Positions 25,634 to 34,565 are shown, numbered from the stretch's first letter. The stretch: DNA of 41,153 bases from Candidatus Zixiibacteriota bacterium (GCA_024275255.1 JAJRZL010000164.1:1-41153); one strand, 5' to 3'. Program-made: numbers and translations. Notes: a model not told the origin generated them from the letters alone.

Positions 25634-26845
25634 TTATTGCGATACCTGCTCTGAAACAATCCGCAACGTATCACGGGCAATCATCAGCTCTTCGTTAGTG
25701 GGAATTACCAGCACTTTTACCCGGCTGTCGGTTGATGATATTTCCGTTTCCTCTCCTTTCACCGCAGCATTCTTTTCGGTGTCAATTTCAAGTCCAAGGT
25801 AATCCAACCCTTCACAACTCTTTGCTCGCACATCGGGGGCATTCTCCCCCACCCCTCCGGTAAAGACCAGGGTGTCAAGCCCGCTCATTGCCGCCGAGTA
25901 AGCACCAATATATTTTTTCAGACGGTAGCAAAATACATTGAATGCCAGTTGTGCCCGTTTGTTACCGCTGTTTGCCGACTCAATTATTTCCCGGACATCG
26001 GAAGAAACCCCGGAGATACCAATAAAACCGGAATGTTTGTTCAAAAGGGTGTTGGCTTCATGGAGAGAAAGCTCCTCACGAGCCATGATATGCAGGATAA
26101 TCGCCGGGTCCATATCACCGGAACGGGTACCCATCAGCAACCCCTCAAGCGGAGTAAATCCCATCGAAGTATCAATAGATACCCCGCCGTCAATTGCCGC
26201 CACCGAGGCGCCGTTTCCAAGATGCGCCGTAATTAACTTCATTCCTGACAGCGGTCTCCCAACCATCGCCGCCGCCCGTTCACTGACGTACCGGTGTGAC
26301 GTACCATGAAACCCGTACCGGCGAATCCCATATTTTTTATACAGGAGATACGGGATACCATAAATGTAAGCATAATCGGGGATATGATGATGAAACGCCG
26401 TATCGAACACTGCTACCTGAGGAATGCCCGGCAGTGTTTTCATACAGGCGTTGATACCGCGGATATTATGCGGATTGTGCAGAGGGGCAAGCTCTATCAG
26501 TGAACGCAACTCCGACATGAGTTCCTTTGTAATCAATACCGACTCGGTGAATTTTTCTCCACCGTGGACGACCCGATGACCGACTGCCTGAATTTCCGAG
26601 CGGTCCGAAATGACTCCATGATTTTTTGACATCAAGATGGATACGACATATTCAATGGCAACAATATGATCGAGAATTTCCGCCGTTACTTTCGTCTCCG
26701 GACGGTCATACGGTTTATGAGTCAAGACGGATGCCGACATTCCTATTCGCGCGACATTTCCCTTTGCCAGCGCAAGTTCCTGTTCCGTGTCGATGAGCTG
26801 ATATTTCACCGACGAGGACCCACAATTTATAACGAGGATTTTCAT
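25634..26845 (-). CDS. ackA: Acetate kinase
   Basis: Interconverts acetate + ATP and acetyl phosphate + ADP. 403 residues, a normal length. The ATG at 26845 is preferred over 26854 because AGGGAG lies 9 bases upstream of the former and directly abuts the latter. Signatures: VINCGSSSVKYQL at the N-terminus, TAHLGNGASVAAI, MGFTPLEGLLMGTRSGDMDPA-type loop, and FTGGVGENA near the C-terminus. It follows the 3-hydroxyacyl-CoA dehydrogenase gene by 39 bases, so the two are probably one transcript. No phosphotransacetylase is in the window. Confidence 0.96.
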   Translation of the reverse strand: MKILVINCGSSSVKYQLIDTEQELALAKGNVARIGMSASVLTHKPYDRPETKVTAEILDHIVAIEYVVSILMSKNHGVISDRSEIQAVGHRVVHGGEKFTESVLITKELMSELRSLIELAPLHNPHNIRGINACMKTLPGIPQVAVFDTAFHHHIPDYAYIYGIPYLLYKKYGIRRYGFHGTSHRYVSERAAAMVGRPLSGMKLITAHLGNGASVAAIDGGVSIDTSMGFTPLEGLLMGTRSGDMDPAIILHIMAREELSLHEANTLLNKHSGFIGISGVSSDVREIIESANSGNKRAQLAFNVFCYRLKKYIGAYSAAMSGLDTLVFTGGVGENAPDVRAKSCEGLDYLGLEIDTEKNAAVKGEETEISSTDSRVKVLVIPTNEELMIARDTLRIVSEQVSQ

Positions 26846-26884
26846 TTGGTACATCTCCCTAACCGAACTGAATCAAGCGCCGGT

Positions 26885-27763
26885 TTACTCTTTCTTGATT
26901 TTGTTACCCTCTTCATCATATTCAAAAAATCCCTTTCCTGTTTTCACTCCCAGGTGCCCGGCACGTACCATTTTCCGAAGCAACGGACAAGGATTGTATT
27001 TATGTTCCGACAACTCCCGCAGGAGGTTTTCCATCCATGACATGACTACATCCAGTCCCATCATATCGGCAAGGGTCAGCGGTCCCACGTTAAATCCGAA
27101 TCCGAGTTTCATTGCCCGGTCGATATCTTCAGCAGTAGCTACCCCCTCCATCAATACATGCATTGCTTCATTGAGCAACGGAACAATAATCCGGGTAGTA
27201 ACATAACCGGGATATTCATTGACCGTGATATATTCTTTGTTGAGCAACTGGGCGAAGGCAACCGCTTTCTCGAATGTTTCCTCATCGGTTTTCAATCCTT
27301 TCACAATCTCAACCAAGGGGATTTTGGTAACCGGGTTGAGAAAATGCATACCGATGATTTTTTCCGGTCGTTCTGTGGCGGCGGCAATCTCGGAAATGGA
27401 AATAGTCCCGGTATTCGTAATCAGCAAACAATCAGGCGGACAAAGTGAATCCAGTTTCGCAAATAAGCTCTGTTTCTTCTCAAGATCTTCGGGTATCGCT
27501 TCAATAACAATTTCCGCTTCATCGGCAAGGGTAAGGTCAGAAGATGGTATAATCCGGGCAAGAATTGCCTTTTTGTCCGACTCGGTGAGTCCCCACTTGG
27601 TGATTTCCCTGTCCATAGCCTCGGCAATTCCCCGTACTCCCCGCTCTGCCAGCCTCATCGTTTTATCAATCAGCAAAACCTCATTACCTTCACTGGCAAT
27701 AGCTTCAGCCAACCCCTGCCCCATGACACCGGCACCAATAACTATTATTTTCGGTGTTGCCAT
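26885..27763 (-). CDS. 3-Hydroxyacyl-CoA (probably 3-hydroxybutyryl-CoA) dehydrogenase
   Basis: NAD-dependent oxidation of 3-hydroxybutyryl-CoA to acetoacetyl-CoA, or the reverse, in the cytoplasm. 292 residues, the short single-function length. ATG at 27763 with AGAGG 9 bases upstream. The Rossmann motif IGAGVMGQGLAEAIA and the acidic LLIDKT that selects NAD are at the N-terminus; the catalytic His is in GMHFLNPVTKIPLVEIV, and the C-terminal domain has GFNVGPLTLADMMGLDV. Together with ackA downstream it suggests an acetate/butyrate-type acyl-CoA branch, but no thiolase or crotonase is here to confirm direction. Confidence 0.93.
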   Translation of the reverse strand: MATPKIIVIGAGVMGQGLAEAIASEGNEVLLIDKTMRLAERGVRGIAEAMDREITKWGLTESDKKAILARIIPSSDLTLADEAEIVIEAIPEDLEKKQSLFAKLDSLCPPDCLLITNTGTISISEIAAATERPEKIIGMHFLNPVTKIPLVEIVKGLKTDEETFEKAVAFAQLLNKEYITVNEYPGYVTTRIIVPLLNEAMHVLMEGVATAEDIDRAMKLGFGFNVGPLTLADMMGLDVVMSWMENLLRELSEHKYNPCPLLRKMVRAGHLGVKTGKGFFEYDEEGNKIKKE

Positions 27764-27817
27764 TTATCATATCCTCTTTCAAATAAGAAGTCTCATCTAT
27801 ATGTTAAAGTATCGACA

Positions 27818-27845
27818 AATATAAATGCTTCTTGGAGTTGAGCAA
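27818..27845 (-). promoter_or_regulatory. Candidate promoter of the dehydrogenase-ackA operon
   Basis: Minus strand: TTGCTC (27840-27845), 16-base spacer, TATATT (27818-27823). On the plus strand the same patch offers TTGGAG (27832-27837) and TATATT (27855-27860), 17 bases apart, for the gene at 28012. Either or both may be real; they overlap. Confidence 0.32.
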
Positions 27846-28011
27846 TCGAATTTATATATTATAAGGTAGTTTTTTGGGACATTTGGAAGTCTATTGCGTA
27901 CAAAAATTAAACAATACAGTGTCGAATACAGAGAATTATGCTCTGCTGCAAAGATAATATGTTACGATGAAATACTTTCCCCATGACACTGACTGACAAT
28001 AAGGAGTTTTT

Positions 28012-28677
28012 ATGCGTAGAATAGTGCTGTTGCTTTTCGTCATAACCGCCATACTTGCTGTTTCCCACGGACCGGCACAAGCCCGAATCAGTAAGGTTGC
28101 CCGCAAGTATAATGTCTTCCAGATATACGGTACGTATGCCACCCCTCACGGCAGCTATGACCAACTTGGCTCAGTACCTCTCACCAGCTATATGGGTGCC
28201 CTCAGACAACTCGATGCCGACCTGTTTCTCAATGGTACTTATTCTCTCGGTGTTGATTACGGCACCCTGTATAACAGGCATATTCTGGCAACTATCGGGT
28301 TTCATTTTACCGAGCATAATGTCCAGGACCATATCGAGCTTAGGGTCGATGGCGTATTAGTACGGTACAATTATTATCAGTATGATATCGAGTTCAATAT
28401 GAACTATTACATGCTCGACCTTGCCAACAGCTTCTGGTCACCATATCTCGGAGCCGGTGTTCAGGCCGGTTTGACTTCGTTATCGGTAAAACGGTTCGAT
28501 AACGAGTCCGATATCAAGTTTGCCGCCAGTGTCAATTTCGGCGCTGACTTGAAAATATTCGGAAATAAAAAGGGATTCGTTACCCTGGCATCGATGAATA
28601 ATTATAATTTGTTCGGTTCTGACAACCGTCCCCAATACCTGAATATCGGTATGGCTTTGAGATACTTCTTCCGATAA
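28012..28677 (+). CDS. Predicted outer-membrane beta-barrel protein, function unknown
   Basis: A 221-residue exported protein. AAGGAG lies 5 bases before the ATG; a signal peptide covers about 1-24 (ending GPAQA). The rest alternates Tyr-rich strands (YNYYQYDIEFNMNYYMLDL, SPYLGAGVQAGLTSL) and ends LNIGMALRYFFR, with an aromatic last residue but one as in many barrel proteins. It resembles small OmpA-like or outer-membrane autotransporter-fold barrels by pattern only. The lipoprotein gene follows after 28 bases on the same strand, and the pair is likely co-transcribed. Confidence 0.75.
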   Translation: MRRIVLLLFVITAILAVSHGPAQARISKVARKYNVFQIYGTYATPHGSYDQLGSVPLTSYMGALRQLDADLFLNGTYSLGVDYGTLYNRHILATIGFHFTEHNVQDHIELRVDGVLVRYNYYQYDIEFNMNYYMLDLANSFWSPYLGAGVQAGLTSLSVKRFDNESDIKFAASVNFGADLKIFGNKKGFVTLASMNNYNLFGSDNRPQYLNIGMALRYFFR

Positions 28678-28705
28678 AAGGAAAAACGATAACGGAGTGT
28701 ACTAC

Positions 28706-29623
28706 ATGAGACAATACCGTATCCTGGCATTTTTTGCAGTTTTTTCAATAATTGTATTACTCACTTCCTGTGGCGATGACAACCCGCCAAACGGTCCAAC
28801 TCAAAAGACCTCGATAGTTGCTGTCAACGGCTTATATTATAAAGGAACGATGGGAGATAGTACATTCAACCAACCACTCGAATTTACCGTAACTGATGAC
28901 AAGGGGAATCATTTACCCAACCAGCAAATCCTGCTGAGCCTTGTAGAAGGTGATGGAACCCTGGGGTCTTCCAGTATTACCACCGACAGCACCGGCATGG
29001 CAACTTTTTCCTACACCTTTTCCGGCTCACTGGGACACGCGATTGTCCGGCTGACTGTTCCCGATGTTGACACCGTTGATGTCTTTCTCCGGGCAGATGT
29101 CCTTATTCCCGGCGAGCACGGACAAGGGCAATACGTGTTGTTTGATGATGACTATTCCAAGGTGCTGACTTTTAATAATACCCCGGTACGTATCGACACT
29201 ATTGTAGGAGACCATCCTATCATATATGTCAATTATGAATCTTCCCTTGGGGTAGTGGTTATGTTATACGACCAGGATCTCGATAAGACGGTATATGATA
29301 CATCAAGTGTCTATGGCGTAATTGTCAACACAAAATATAACGGGCATACATTAGATTCAGTACCGGTTGGTATAGGGACACCGTTACAAACGATACGTGC
29401 AAACTTCGGTACTCCTGACACATTATATTATGACCCTCCCCGCCCCGAAATAATCATTCGCTATGACTCCCTGCAAACAACATTTTATGGACACTGGGAA
29501 GCTGGATATGGTGATACATTCATCGAAGAAATTCATATCTATGAACAATTTCAATTTCTCACGAACAAATCACATGAGGAAGTTCTACCGGGATTACGGT
29601 TAAGCCATTTTAAGAAGCAATAA
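28706..29623 (+). CDS. Lipoprotein with Big_1/invasin-like Ig domain
   Basis: A 305-residue lipoprotein. The ATG at 28706 has GGAG 8 bases upstream; a GTG at 28697 would overlap that site. Signal peptide ends in the lipobox LLTSC (Cys about residue 23). Residues 30-130 match a bacterial Ig-like domain of the Big_1 type: LEFTVTDDKGNHLPNQQILLSL, GTLGSSSITTDSTGMATFSYTFS. The C-terminal half (130-305) is not recognised. It is co-oriented with the barrel gene just upstream and may work with it at the outer membrane, an inference from position. Confidence 0.83.
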   Translation: MRQYRILAFFAVFSIIVLLTSCGDDNPPNGPTQKTSIVAVNGLYYKGTMGDSTFNQPLEFTVTDDKGNHLPNQQILLSLVEGDGTLGSSSITTDSTGMATFSYTFSGSLGHAIVRLTVPDVDTVDVFLRADVLIPGEHGQGQYVLFDDDYSKVLTFNNTPVRIDTIVGDHPIIYVNYESSLGVVVMLYDQDLDKTVYDTSSVYGVIVNTKYNGHTLDSVPVGIGTPLQTIRANFGTPDTLYYDPPRPEIIIRYDSLQTTFYGHWEAGYGDTFIEEIHIYEQFQFLTNKSHEEVLPGLRLSHFKKQ

Positions 29624-29667
29624 TTGGACGGGCAAATCTCACTGGTGTTAGATATTTAACTCATCAA

Positions 29668-29693
29668 TAGAGCTACTCATTAGAGCTACTCAT
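29668..29693. repeat. Perfect 13-bp tandem duplication
   Basis: TAGAGCTACTCAT occurs twice head to tail, between the lipoprotein stop and the cyclophilin promoter. It looks like simple replication slippage with no visible role. Confidence 0.85.
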
Positions 29694-29734
29694 TATTTTA
29701 CGATAGATATCTAAATTCTCCCATTCTTTCAACC

Positions 29735-29763
29735 TTGACAGGTCTCCGCTCTCCCGATATATT
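29735..29763 (+). promoter_or_regulatory. Promoter of the cyclophilin lipoprotein gene
   Basis: Perfect -35 TTGACA (29735-29740), 17-base spacer, -10 TATATT (29758-29763). The start at about 29770 leaves a 28-base leader before the ATG at 29798. Confidence 0.68.
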
Positions 29764-29797
29764 CGCCAAAAGATTCAACGTAAAAGGAAACAGAAAA

Positions 29798-30493
29798 ATG
29801 AAATCATTAATCGTACTTTTCACATTGACGTTTGGTCTTATCATGGTTGGGTGCAGCAACAACCAGGCTGATGATAAAACCAGCAAAACAGAGAAAACCC
29901 AGAAAACATCGATGGGAGATAAGCAAATGGGAGCCGATAAGGCTTATTATGACAGCCTGGCAGCAATACAATACCCGGTACGTGACAAGAAGAACCCGAT
30001 TGTCACAATCAGCACCGACTATGGAAATATGACCCTTGAATTGTGGCGTGATGTTGCCCCGGCTCATGTCGATTCCTTTGTTGCCCGGACTAAGGAAGGA
30101 TTCTACGACAGTCTGACATTTCACCGGGTAATTGATAACTTTATGATTCAGGGCGGTGATCCGAAAGGTAACGGCACCGGGAATGCCGGGTATTTCCTCC
30201 CTGCCGAGTTTTCCAAGGAACCGCATGTTGAAGGAACCCTTTCCATGGCGCGTGGACAAAACCCGAACTCCGCCTCCTGCCAGTTCTTTATCTGCCTGAA
30301 TCGCGCTCAGTTCCTCGATGGCAAGTACACTGTTTTCGGCAAACTGTTAAAGGGATATGACACCCTGCACAAAATCGGGAAAGTGAAATGTATCCCCAGC
30401 CCGGGCGGGCGTGGAGAGGTTTCCACACCGGAAAAACCGGTGTACATGACAAAAGTTTATCTCTCCGATGCCGACGGAAACCCGATAAAATAA
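29798..30493 (+). CDS. Cyclophilin-type peptidyl-prolyl cis-trans isomerase, lipoprotein
   Basis: A 231-residue protein that should catalyse proline isomerisation during folding of envelope proteins. The ATG at 29798 has AAGGA 9 bases upstream, and the frame's earlier start lies on the promoter. A lipobox, MVGC, places the lipid anchor at about Cys18; a Lys/Thr-rich spacer follows. The cyclophilin fold begins near residue 65, with FHRVI, FMIQGGDPKG, the SASCQFFICL strand and YTVFGKL. It is a single-gene unit, with a good promoter and a strong terminator. Confidence 0.94.
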   Translation: MKSLIVLFTLTFGLIMVGCSNNQADDKTSKTEKTQKTSMGDKQMGADKAYYDSLAAIQYPVRDKKNPIVTISTDYGNMTLELWRDVAPAHVDSFVARTKEGFYDSLTFHRVIDNFMIQGGDPKGNGTGNAGYFLPAEFSKEPHVEGTLSMARGQNPNSASCQFFICLNRAQFLDGKYTVFGKLLKGYDTLHKIGKVKCIPSPGGRGEVSTPEKPVYMTKVYLSDADGNPIK

Positions 30494-30519
30494 TCTGCAC
30501 CACATGGCAAATATACCAG

Positions 30520-30549
30520 CGGCGGGATACGAACTGTCCCGCCGTTTTA
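30520..30549 (+). terminator. Terminator after the cyclophilin gene
   Basis: CGGCGGGA and TCCCGCCG pair perfectly around a 9-base loop and are followed by TTTT. It separates this gene from dxr, which must have its own promoter in the next 60 bases or rely on readthrough. Confidence 0.85.
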
Positions 30550-30607
30550 ATTCAGGCATTTTCCGGAGGGAACACCGTTTTCATAATGCTGTTATACCGG
30601 TATTGAC

Positions 30608-31771
30608 ATGAGTATAAAAAAAGTAGTCATTTTAGGTTCAACCGGTTCTATTGGTCGGGCAACTCTCGATGTTATCAAAAAACATCCGGGGAGATTTGAT
30701 GTTATTGCCCTGGCGGCATACTCAAATGCTGAACTGCTGGCTGAGCAATGTCGACAGTTTCGTCCCAGGTATGCCTGCCTTGCCAATCGAAACCATTCCG
30801 ACACTCTCCGTGCCCTGGTTAACGAACGGAAGACCAAACTCCTGTTTGGCGAGGAGGAACTGGTACACCTGACCTCACTTAATACAGACATCGTTGTTAA
30901 TGCCGTGGTCGGAGCTGCCGGACTGCGGGCATCACTGGCAACCGTGCAAAACGGCAAAACCCTGGCATTGGCAAACAAGGAATCGCTCGTGTCCGGGGGA
31001 CCGTTGTTTCCCGAAATTGTCAAAAAAACCGGCTCTCGTATTCTGCCGATTGATTCCGAGCACTCCGCCTTGTGGCAGGCTCTCTCCTGTGGGAAACCAT
31101 CAGAAATAAAACGCCTGATAATTACCGCCTCGGGGGGACCGTTCCGTACCTTCCCGGCAGAGAAACTTGCCGAAGTTACCCCGGAGCAGGCATTGCAACA
31201 TCCGACCTGGAAAATGGGTTCCAAAATTACGATTGACTCTGCCACTCTTGCCAATAAGGGACTGGAAGTTATTGAAGCGGTTGCGTTGTTTTCGGTTCCC
31301 GTAGAACGGGTTTCGGTGGTAATTCATCCCCAGTCCATTATTCATTCGATGGTGGAATTTATCGACTCCTCAATTATCGCCCAGCTTTCCCAACCGGATA
31401 TGCGTTTGCCGATTACCTATGCCTTGTTCTGGCCCAACCGGGTGGAATCGGATTACGGGCAACTTGATTTGAAAGCATTACACCAACTTACTTTCGAACA
31501 ACCGGATATGAAACGATTCCCGGCTTTGCGGGTAGCATTTGAAGTTGCCCGGTCTGGCGGAACAGCTCCTGCAGTGTTCAATGCTGCCAATGAGGTTGCC
31601 GTAGCGGGATTTTTACGAAAAGCTATTCGGTTTACTGATATAGCCGATATAATATTTGAAGCAGTTGACACAATTCCTGTTGTTTCACAGCCAAAACTTG
31701 ATGATATTCTTGATGCAGACCGCCAGGCACGAGAACTGGCTCAACAGATAGTAGAAAGAAACGTATGTTAG
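30608..31771 (+). CDS. dxr: 1-Deoxy-D-xylulose 5-phosphate reductoisomerase
   Basis: Second enzyme of the MEP isoprenoid pathway: NADPH-dependent rearrangement and reduction of DXP to 2-C-methyl-D-erythritol 4-phosphate. 387 residues, the usual length. NADPH motif ILGSTGSIGRATLDVI, ALANKESLVSGG, metal and substrate residues in PIDSEHSALWQ, the flexible-loop region HPTWKMGSKITIDSATLANKG, and VVIHPQSIIHSMVEF are all there. The ATG at 30608 has no good Shine-Dalgarno; a six-codon frame (30586-30606) ends one base before it. The stop overlaps the rseP start, the common dxr-rseP order of many bacteria. Confidence 0.97.
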   Translation: MSIKKVVILGSTGSIGRATLDVIKKHPGRFDVIALAAYSNAELLAEQCRQFRPRYACLANRNHSDTLRALVNERKTKLLFGEEELVHLTSLNTDIVVNAVVGAAGLRASLATVQNGKTLALANKESLVSGGPLFPEIVKKTGSRILPIDSEHSALWQALSCGKPSEIKRLIITASGGPFRTFPAEKLAEVTPEQALQHPTWKMGSKITIDSATLANKGLEVIEAVALFSVPVERVSVVIHPQSIIHSMVEFIDSSIIAQLSQPDMRLPITYALFWPNRVESDYGQLDLKALHQLTFEQPDMKRFPALRVAFEVARSGGTAPAVFNAANEVAVAGFLRKAIRFTDIADIIFEAVDTIPVVSQPKLDDILDADRQARELAQQIVERNVC

Positions 31772-32835
31772 TTAATATTGCATCATTTATTTTTGTCCTT
31801 GGTATCTTAGTTTTTGTCCACGAATTGGGGCATTTCCTCATTGCGAAAAAAGTAGGTATCCGGGTGGAACGGTTTTCCCTTGGATTTCCTCCCAATATCT
31901 TTGCTCGCAAATGGGGTGAAACCACCTATTGTATTGGTATTATCCCTCTCGGTGGATATGTCAAAATGGCCGGCGAACAGCCGAATGAAGAGGCTACCGG
32001 CGCTCCCGACGAGTTTATGTCCAAGACGGTAGGACAACGAATGGCGGTTATTCTTGCCGGTCCGTTTATGAATTACCTGCTGGCTATTTTCCTGTTAATC
32101 GGGGTCGTGTATTTCAATGGTGAGCCGCTTTTCGATGACAGCCGGGTTTTGGTCGGCAACATCAGTAAGGACAGTCCCGCCGAAAAGGCCGGGTTGCAGG
32201 TTGATGACCAAATTATCGCTATTGACGGGGCACCGGTGGAAAACTTTATCGACGCCGCAAAACGTATTCATGCCAAGGTTGAAGAACCGATAGACCTGAC
32301 CTGGGTTCACCAGGGTGAAACACTTCGAGCAACAATCACGACAAAAGCCATGCCGATGCCGAATGCGTCGGGGGGGATAGATACGGTCGGTATTATTGGG
32401 TTCAACCAGAAGGTTGTCGGATATAAAAAATTCGGTGTATTCGAATCTGTCAGCCAGGGATTTCTCTGGGCACATAGCCTCGTCTGGCAGACATTCAAGT
32501 TTATCAAAATGGTCTTTGCCGGTGAGGTCTCCCCGAAAATGATTGGCGGGCCGGTCTTTATTGCGCAACAATCCGGCAAGCAGGCTCGTGCCGGTGGCGC
32601 CAGTTTGTTTGTATTCATGTCACTGCTTTCAGTCAACCTTGCGGTAGTCAATATCCTGCCGATTCCCGTTCTTGATGGCGGGCAGATGGTATTCCTTATT
32701 ATCGAGAAGGTGCTTGGCAAGCCAATTTCCATGAAAGCTCGGATAACTGCTCAACAAGTGGGTATTTTTATCCTGTTAGCATTGGTGTTGTTTGTAACAT
32801 ACAATGATATCTTACGGGTTATCCGGGGATTTTAG
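31765..32835 (+). CDS. rseP: RIP site-2 metalloprotease RseP
   Basis: An inner-membrane protease that cuts transmembrane segments of anti-sigma factors and clears signal peptides. 356 residues. The zinc motif HELGH lies in the first membrane helix (about 18-22), the third ligand in LPIPVLDGGQM near residue 300, and a single PDZ domain at about 125-200 (ISKDSPAEKAGLQVDDQIIAI). The family often has two PDZ domains; I see one, which is the shorter bacterial form. The ATG overlaps the dxr stop by 7 bases (ATGTTAG), indicating translational coupling. No sigma-E/anti-sigma gene is nearby. Confidence 0.96.
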   Translation: MLVNIASFIFVLGILVFVHELGHFLIAKKVGIRVERFSLGFPPNIFARKWGETTYCIGIIPLGGYVKMAGEQPNEEATGAPDEFMSKTVGQRMAVILAGPFMNYLLAIFLLIGVVYFNGEPLFDDSRVLVGNISKDSPAEKAGLQVDDQIIAIDGAPVENFIDAAKRIHAKVEEPIDLTWVHQGETLRATITTKAMPMPNASGGIDTVGIIGFNQKVVGYKKFGVFESVSQGFLWAHSLVWQTFKFIKMVFAGEVSPKMIGGPVFIAQQSGKQARAGGASLFVFMSLLSVNLAVVNILPIPVLDGGQMVFLIIEKVLGKPISMKARITAQQVGIFILLALVLFVTYNDILRVIRGF

Positions 32836-32893
32836 CATGAACACCTTGTCTTACATACCCAAGAAAAACAAAACATTTTATTTTTATTGCCGG

Positions 32894-32899
32894 TATAAT
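32894..32899 (+). promoter_or_regulatory. Possible -10 element upstream of lepB
   Basis: A perfect TATAAT stands 40 bases before the lepB start, within the rseP-lepB gap. No -35 of quality is visible at 16-18 bases, so lepB may equally be read from the dxr transcript. Confidence 0.3.
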
Positions 32900-32938
32900 G
32901 ATATATAAACAGGTACGTGAAGATAACTTACAGGATAA

Positions 32939-33652
32939 GTGAAAAATATGAGCAAGAAGCAGTCAAGCCCGTTTTGGGACAATTTTAAGCAGATAGCATT
33001 CGCCGTTATTATGGCGTTTATTATAAAGACCTCAATCGTTGAGGCATACAAAATCCCCTCTCAATCAATGGAGGATACCCTCCTGGTTGGAGATTTTCTC
33101 CTGGCAAACAAGTTTATCTATGGCGCCCGGTTACCCGTGGTTGGCTGGCAGCTTCCGGCTATCCGTGATCCGAAAGCGGGTGATGTTATTATTTTCATCT
33201 ATCCCGGTGACGGTGTCACCAAGTATATCAAACGTTGTGTGGCAACCGGTGGTGATACGCTTGAGATAAAGGACAAGATTTTATATGTAAACGGGAAAAA
33301 ATTCCCGGAAGCAAAGTATCAGAAATACATCGATCCGAATATTCAACCCCGAAGACCCGGCGGACTTGACAGCAGGGACAATTTTGGTCCTTATGTCGTT
33401 CCTCCCGGTAAATACTTCATGATGGGTGACAACCGCGATAACTCCTACGATTCCCGGTACTGGGGACCGGTCCCCCGACAGAATATCCTCGGCAAAGCAT
33501 TGCTCATTCACTGGTCATGGGATGATTCCATATACCCATCACCAGATGTTTCTGTCGGTGATCCCTTATCGGTACCGCGTGTTTTTGTATTCAATATTGT
33601 GCATTTTTTCCAAAAAGTGCGCTGGCACCGATTATTTCATACGATTTCATAA
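32939..33652 (+). CDS. lepB: Signal peptidase I
   Basis: A membrane-bound serine protease that removes signal peptides from exported proteins. 237 residues from GTG at 32939 (AGGA 3 bases upstream) or 234 from ATG at 32948 (AGGA 12 bases upstream); neither spacing is ideal. One N-terminal membrane helix (about 18-33), then the catalytic Ser43 in PSQSMEDTL, the general-base Lys98 in YIKRCVATGGD, and box E GDNRDNSYDSRYWGPVP. All key residues are present. It follows rseP by 103 bases. The many secreted proteins encoded around it are its likely clients. Confidence 0.95.
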   Translation: MKNMSKKQSSPFWDNFKQIAFAVIMAFIIKTSIVEAYKIPSQSMEDTLLVGDFLLANKFIYGARLPVVGWQLPAIRDPKAGDVIIFIYPGDGVTKYIKRCVATGGDTLEIKDKILYVNGKKFPEAKYQKYIDPNIQPRRPGGLDSRDNFGPYVVPPGKYFMMGDNRDNSYDSRYWGPVPRQNILGKALLIHWSWDDSIYPSPDVSVGDPLSVPRVFVFNIVHFFQKVRWHRLFHTIS

Positions 33653-33784
33653 ATAGTATGAAATTGCGAACTGACAGATGCTCATATTGTATAACATCAT
33701 AATAAAAGAACAAAATTAACCATTTGAGAGTCTATGCCGAAAAACATATCAGGAGACATATCTGTCAGAAGAGGAGTAGATTCA

Positions 33785-34504
33785 ATGCAAGTGACCAAAA
33801 GTGTTTTGTTTACCACTATCCTGTTTATCATCCTTTCGTCAGCCGCCTTTGCCGGACCGGCAATTGAAATACCCAATGCCAGCTTTGACTTTGGTAAAGT
33901 TCGTCAACATGCGGTGGTAAGCCACTCGTTTTGGATTAAATCAGTAGGTGATGACACTCTTCATATTACAAAAGTAGTTCCGGGGTGTGGATGCACCAAA
34001 GCACCGCTGGAGGATTCTGTTCTTGCTCCGGGTGACAGCACCCGGCTGGATATCTTTTTCTCCACTCGCTCTTTTCGGGGATATGTAACGAAACGCCCAT
34101 ACCTTGAAACAAACATTAGCGATGAAAAAACATATCTCAAAATCTATGCGCTGCTTTTACCCGAACCGGAAAAAGACACCCCGTTGGTTATCAACCCCAA
34201 CCCGCTTGATATATCCCAGTTTACTGATCTACCCCGTCGAAAAGGTACGTTTCTGATTGAAAACCGTAGCAACCACGATGTAGAGCTCACCCTTATTGAC
34301 TGGGCACGGGATTATTTCGATGTCAAGCTGCCTAAAAAAATAAAAGCCGGCGAAGCGGCTCAGGGAACAGTCACTATTCATAAGGATAAAATCCCCGAAG
34401 AGTTCGAACATTCTTTGACATTCCAAATCAATGACGACAAACAAACCAGATACACCCTTCCCGTAAAACGGGTAGTCCGTATAAAAAAACGTATTGGAAG
34501 CTGA
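33785..34504 (+). CDS. Exported DUF1573 domain protein
   Basis: A 239-residue secreted protein of unknown function. The ATG at 33785 has GAGGAG 8 bases upstream; a frame opening at 33734 lacks one. A signal peptide ends at about residue 23 (SSAAFAG). An Ig-like DUF1573 domain follows: FDFGKVRQHAVVSHSFWIKSVGDD, then PGCGCTKAPLEDSVLAPGDS, the GCGC(T/S) motif being typical of the family. The second half (about 130-239) is another Ig-like fold (FLIENRSNHDVELTLI). A terminator follows. Confidence 0.86.
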   Translation: MQVTKSVLFTTILFIILSSAAFAGPAIEIPNASFDFGKVRQHAVVSHSFWIKSVGDDTLHITKVVPGCGCTKAPLEDSVLAPGDSTRLDIFFSTRSFRGYVTKRPYLETNISDEKTYLKIYALLLPEPEKDTPLVINPNPLDISQFTDLPRRKGTFLIENRSNHDVELTLIDWARDYFDVKLPKKIKAGEAAQGTVTIHKDKIPEEFEHSLTFQINDDKQTRYTLPVKRVVRIKKRIGS

Positions 34505-34531
34505 CAGAATTATTGCATACAAATAGTCAAT

Positions 34532-34565
34532 GAAAAGCCGGTATCTTATGATTCCGGTTTTTTTA
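34532..34565 (+). terminator. Terminator after the DUF1573 gene
   Basis: GAAAAGCCGG pairs with CCGGTTTTTTT through the CCGG arms, extended by ATC/GAT inside and A/T outside, and ends in seven T. It lies 28 bases past the stop. Confidence 0.75.

Noticed and set aside
27219-27824. 200-codon open frame on the plus strand opposite the 3-hydroxyacyl-CoA dehydrogenase
   Set aside because: Ser/Ile-rich shadow of a well-supported gene; no independent evidence.
29668-29693. Tandem 13-bp repeat considered as the start of a CRISPR or VNTR array
   Set aside because: Only two copies with no spacers and no cas genes.
30592-31254. 220-codon open frame on the minus strand opposite dxr
   Set aside because: Mirror of the codon bias of a clear, full-length dxr; no motif and no start signals.
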